A stretch of DNA of 64,000 nt from Reichenbachiella sp. 5M10 (GTDB lineage: Bacteria; Bacteroidota; Bacteroidia; Cytophagales; Cyclobacteriaceae), in assembly GCF_002742335.1 (NCBI RefSeq), contig NZ_MDGR01000007.1:1616501-1680500 (forward strand), in the 5' to 3' direction. Below, piece by piece: positions 62,422-64,000 of the stretch. Within the stretch, counting starts at the first letter, position 1. Each line of letters opens with the position of its first letter. Position numbers and translations under genes: made by a program. The notes beneath the pieces were generated by a model, which worked only from the letters and a program-made list of their open reading frames with translations, ran no database searches and was not told the origin of the DNA.

Positions 62422-63432
62422 TCAAATCCGTCGTTGCAATTCCTTCATGTCCTGGTCGTTAAAGTCGAGGTGCGTCACCAGACGGATATGCCCTTTGCCG
62501 AATGGCACGGCCAGTATGCCTTTTTCTTTCCATTGAAGAAGCAACTGTTCTTCATTTATCTCTGGGTTCAATTTGAGGATAACGATGTTGGTGCCCGCAT
62601 AGACGATTTCTTTTACATAAGGCTTGTGTCCAAGCCAATGTGCCAATTGCTCGGCACGACGGTGATCATCTGAGAGTCTATCGATGTGATGATCGAGAGC
62701 GTAGAGTCCCGCAGCTGCGAGGTATCCAATCTGACGCATGGCTCCTCCAAATATTTTTCGGACACGTTTGGCCCGTTGGATGGACTCTTGACTGCCCAAT
62801 AGTACGGATCCTGCAGGTGCACCGAGCCCTTTGGAGAGACAGATCGATAGCGTATTGAAGTATTTGCCCAATATAAGGGGGTCGTCTTTGGTCTCAGTGA
62901 GCGCATGGAAGATTCGTGCGCCATCGAGATGCATGCGCAACTGGTTGAGTGTGGCAGTTTGAGCGATGCGTTTGATTTCGTCGATGGACCAAATACTGCC
63001 TCCTCCCTTGTTTGAAGTGTTTTCGATGCAGACTAGTGCTGTTTTTGGGAAATGAATGTCGTTTGCGTTGATGTTTTGGAGCACGTCTTCGGCGGTGAAG
63101 CGCCCGTGATCTCCTGCGATCATGCGCAGCGATACACCCGAGTTGAAGGCTGCACCACCTCCTTCATAGTGGTAGATGTGTGAACTTTGGTCACAGATCA
63201 GCTGGTCCCCAGGTTGAGTATTGATTTTGATGGCGATTTGGTTGGCCATAGTCCCCGATGGACAAAAGAGTCCAGCTTCTTTGCCGAAGTACTCAGCGAG
63301 ACGATTTTCGAGACGAATGACGGTAGGGTCTTCTCCAAATACATCGTCACCAACTTGAGCTGAGAGCATGGCTTCTAGCATAGCAGGGGTGGGGCGTGTG
63401 ACGGTATCGCTGCGGAGGTCTATCAATGTCAA
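62422..63432 (-). CDS. ltaE: Low-specificity L-threonine aldolase
   Basis: A 336-residue PLP enzyme of fold type I. DLRSDTVTRPTPAMLEAM and GDDVFGEDP are the N-terminal signatures, CPSGTMANQIA and HLDGARIFHA bind the cofactor, and the PLP lysine is in SICLSKGLGAPAGSVLLG. It cleaves L-threonine or allo-threonine to glycine and acetaldehyde. The start overlaps the upstream acyltransferase stop by four bases (ATGA). Confidence 0.93.
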   Translation of the reverse strand: MTLIDLRSDTVTRPTPAMLEAMLSAQVGDDVFGEDPTVIRLENRLAEYFGKEAGLFCPSGTMANQIAIKINTQPGDQLICDQSSHIYHYEGGGAAFNSGVSLRMIAGDHGRFTAEDVLQNINANDIHFPKTALVCIENTSNKGGGSIWSIDEIKRIAQTATLNQLRMHLDGARIFHALTETKDDPLILGKYFNTLSICLSKGLGAPAGSVLLGSQESIQRAKRVRKIFGGAMRQIGYLAAAGLYALDHHIDRLSDDHRRAEQLAHWLGHKPYVKEIVYAGTNIVILKLNPEINEEQLLLQWKEKGILAVPFGKGHIRLVTHLDFNDQDMKELQRRI

Positions 63433-64000
63433 TGTGCTGGCTGAGGCTCTAAATTTTGTGCCAATGGATGGAGTGTATTCAATTCGTTTTGGATCAAGTT
63501 GTAGACGTCATTTTGAAAGTCCTTGAGATTATCCAGTGTGTATTTGCGTGGGTCGATCGGTTCATGAATGATAACCCTGCATTTGCGTCTTCTGAAAAAG
63601 TATTTTCCATCGGTGGGAAATATGTGCCAGTTGTCGGCTAAAGTGACCGGTACTATACTGACTCCTGTCTCTACGGCCATGCGAAACGCGCCTTCTTTGA
63701 ATGCGTGCATCGTAGGAGGAGAGACACTTTTGATTCCTCCTTCGGGAAAAACGGCCAATGAAAATCCGTGCGTGAGCGCATCGATGCTCTGCTGGTACGA
63801 AGCATAACGCTGACGCATTTTGGAGCGATCGACAGTGATGTGAAACTTCTTGAACATGTACCCAAATAGAGGGACTTTGGAGATTGATATTTTACCTACA
63901 AATTTGAATGGGATGGGTACGAAGGGGAGAATTGCCACGTCCAAATAGGAGAAATGGTTGGGGCAGAGAATGTAACTAGCGGATTTATCTAACTTTTCTT
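63429..64000 (-). CDS. plsC: 1-acylglycerol-3-phosphate acyltransferase, PlsC family (5' truncated)
   Basis: The frame stays open to the end of the window, so the N-terminus is missing. The catalytic motif NHFSYLD (NHX4D) lies just inside the window at about 63946-63966, followed by VFPEGGIK (substrate motif FPEG) and VSIVPVTLADNW. It acylates lysophosphatidate or a related lyso-lipid at the inner membrane. Coupled by overlap to threonine aldolase. Confidence 0.9.
   Translation of the reverse strand, partial: EKLDKSASYILCPNHFSYLDVAILPFVPIPFKFVGKISISKVPLFGYMFKKFHITVDRSKMRQRYASYQQSIDALTHGFSLAVFPEGGIKSVSPPTMHAFKEGAFRMAVETGVSIVPVTLADNWHIFPTDGKYFFRRRKCRVIIHEPIDPRKYTLDNLKDFQNDVYNLIQNELNTLHPLAQNLEPQPAH

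Overview
The window looks like a chromosome segment of a Bacteroidota bacterium, most likely a marine or aquatic member of the Cytophagales. The evidence is two large secreted proteins with C-terminal type IX secretion (T9SS) sorting domains, a TonB receptor with an N-terminal carboxypeptidase-regulatory domain, PorV/PorQ-like and helix-hairpin-helix outer-membrane proteins, lipoproteins with Cys lipoboxes, and promoters of the TTG / TAnnTTTG type. The genus is a guess. No rRNA, tRNA, CRISPR array, transposase or integrase was seen.

Layout. 1-5.1 kb: 5'-truncated giant cadherin-repeat surface protein. 5.4-13.6 kb: TPR protein, sorbosone-dehydrogenase-like lipoprotein plus an overlapping hydrolase, M1 peptidase, DEAD-box helicase, small unknown protein, XRE/S24 regulator. 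13.6-17.9 kb: phosphate uptake block (OprP-like porin, two Na/Pi cotransporters, one with a PhoU-like tail). 17.9-26.8 kb: outer-membrane protein pair, small genes, zinc-ribbon SDR with truA, SMP-30 lipoprotein, cytochrome c. 26.9-33.4 kb: transketolase, transaldolase, DMT transporter and a xylulokinase-like protein fused to a LuxR-type DNA-binding module. 33.4-40.3 kb: AraC regulator divergent from a xenosiderophore (Xus-like) uptake cluster. 40.4-44.1 kb: small genes and an ohrR-gpx peroxide module. 44.1-47.5 kb: repeat-rich, AT-richer island with two orphan genes. 47.5-51.9 kb: xylB-xylA-sugar porter. 52-57 kb: modular GH16 glucanase. 57-62 kb: hybrid histidine kinase, sigma-54 response regulator, small peptide and coiled-coil protein. 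62.4-64 kb: threonine aldolase and a truncated PlsC.

Functional picture. Xylose enters by the sugar porter, is isomerised by XylA, phosphorylated by XylB, and xylulose-5-phosphate is processed by transketolase and transaldolase. Next to those two genes lies the most unusual gene of the window: a second FGGY kinase that aligns without gaps to XylB. It keeps the sugar-side residues (MHG 84-86, Asp242) but has changed the nucleotide-binding motifs (Asp7 to Glu, GGT 262-264 to SAE, Gly409 to Thr). It carries a C-terminal coiled-coil plus LuxR HTH module like that of Bacteroidota Y_Y_Y regulators. I infer a kinase turned into a cytoplasmic pentulose sensor and transcription factor. Secondary points of interest are a possible RNA leader or attenuator before transketolase, long hairpins in the siderophore cluster, an OhrR-like operator, possible sigma-54 control of a small peptide and coiled-coil protein, and attC-like inverted repeats around the orphan lipoprotein and kinase genes.
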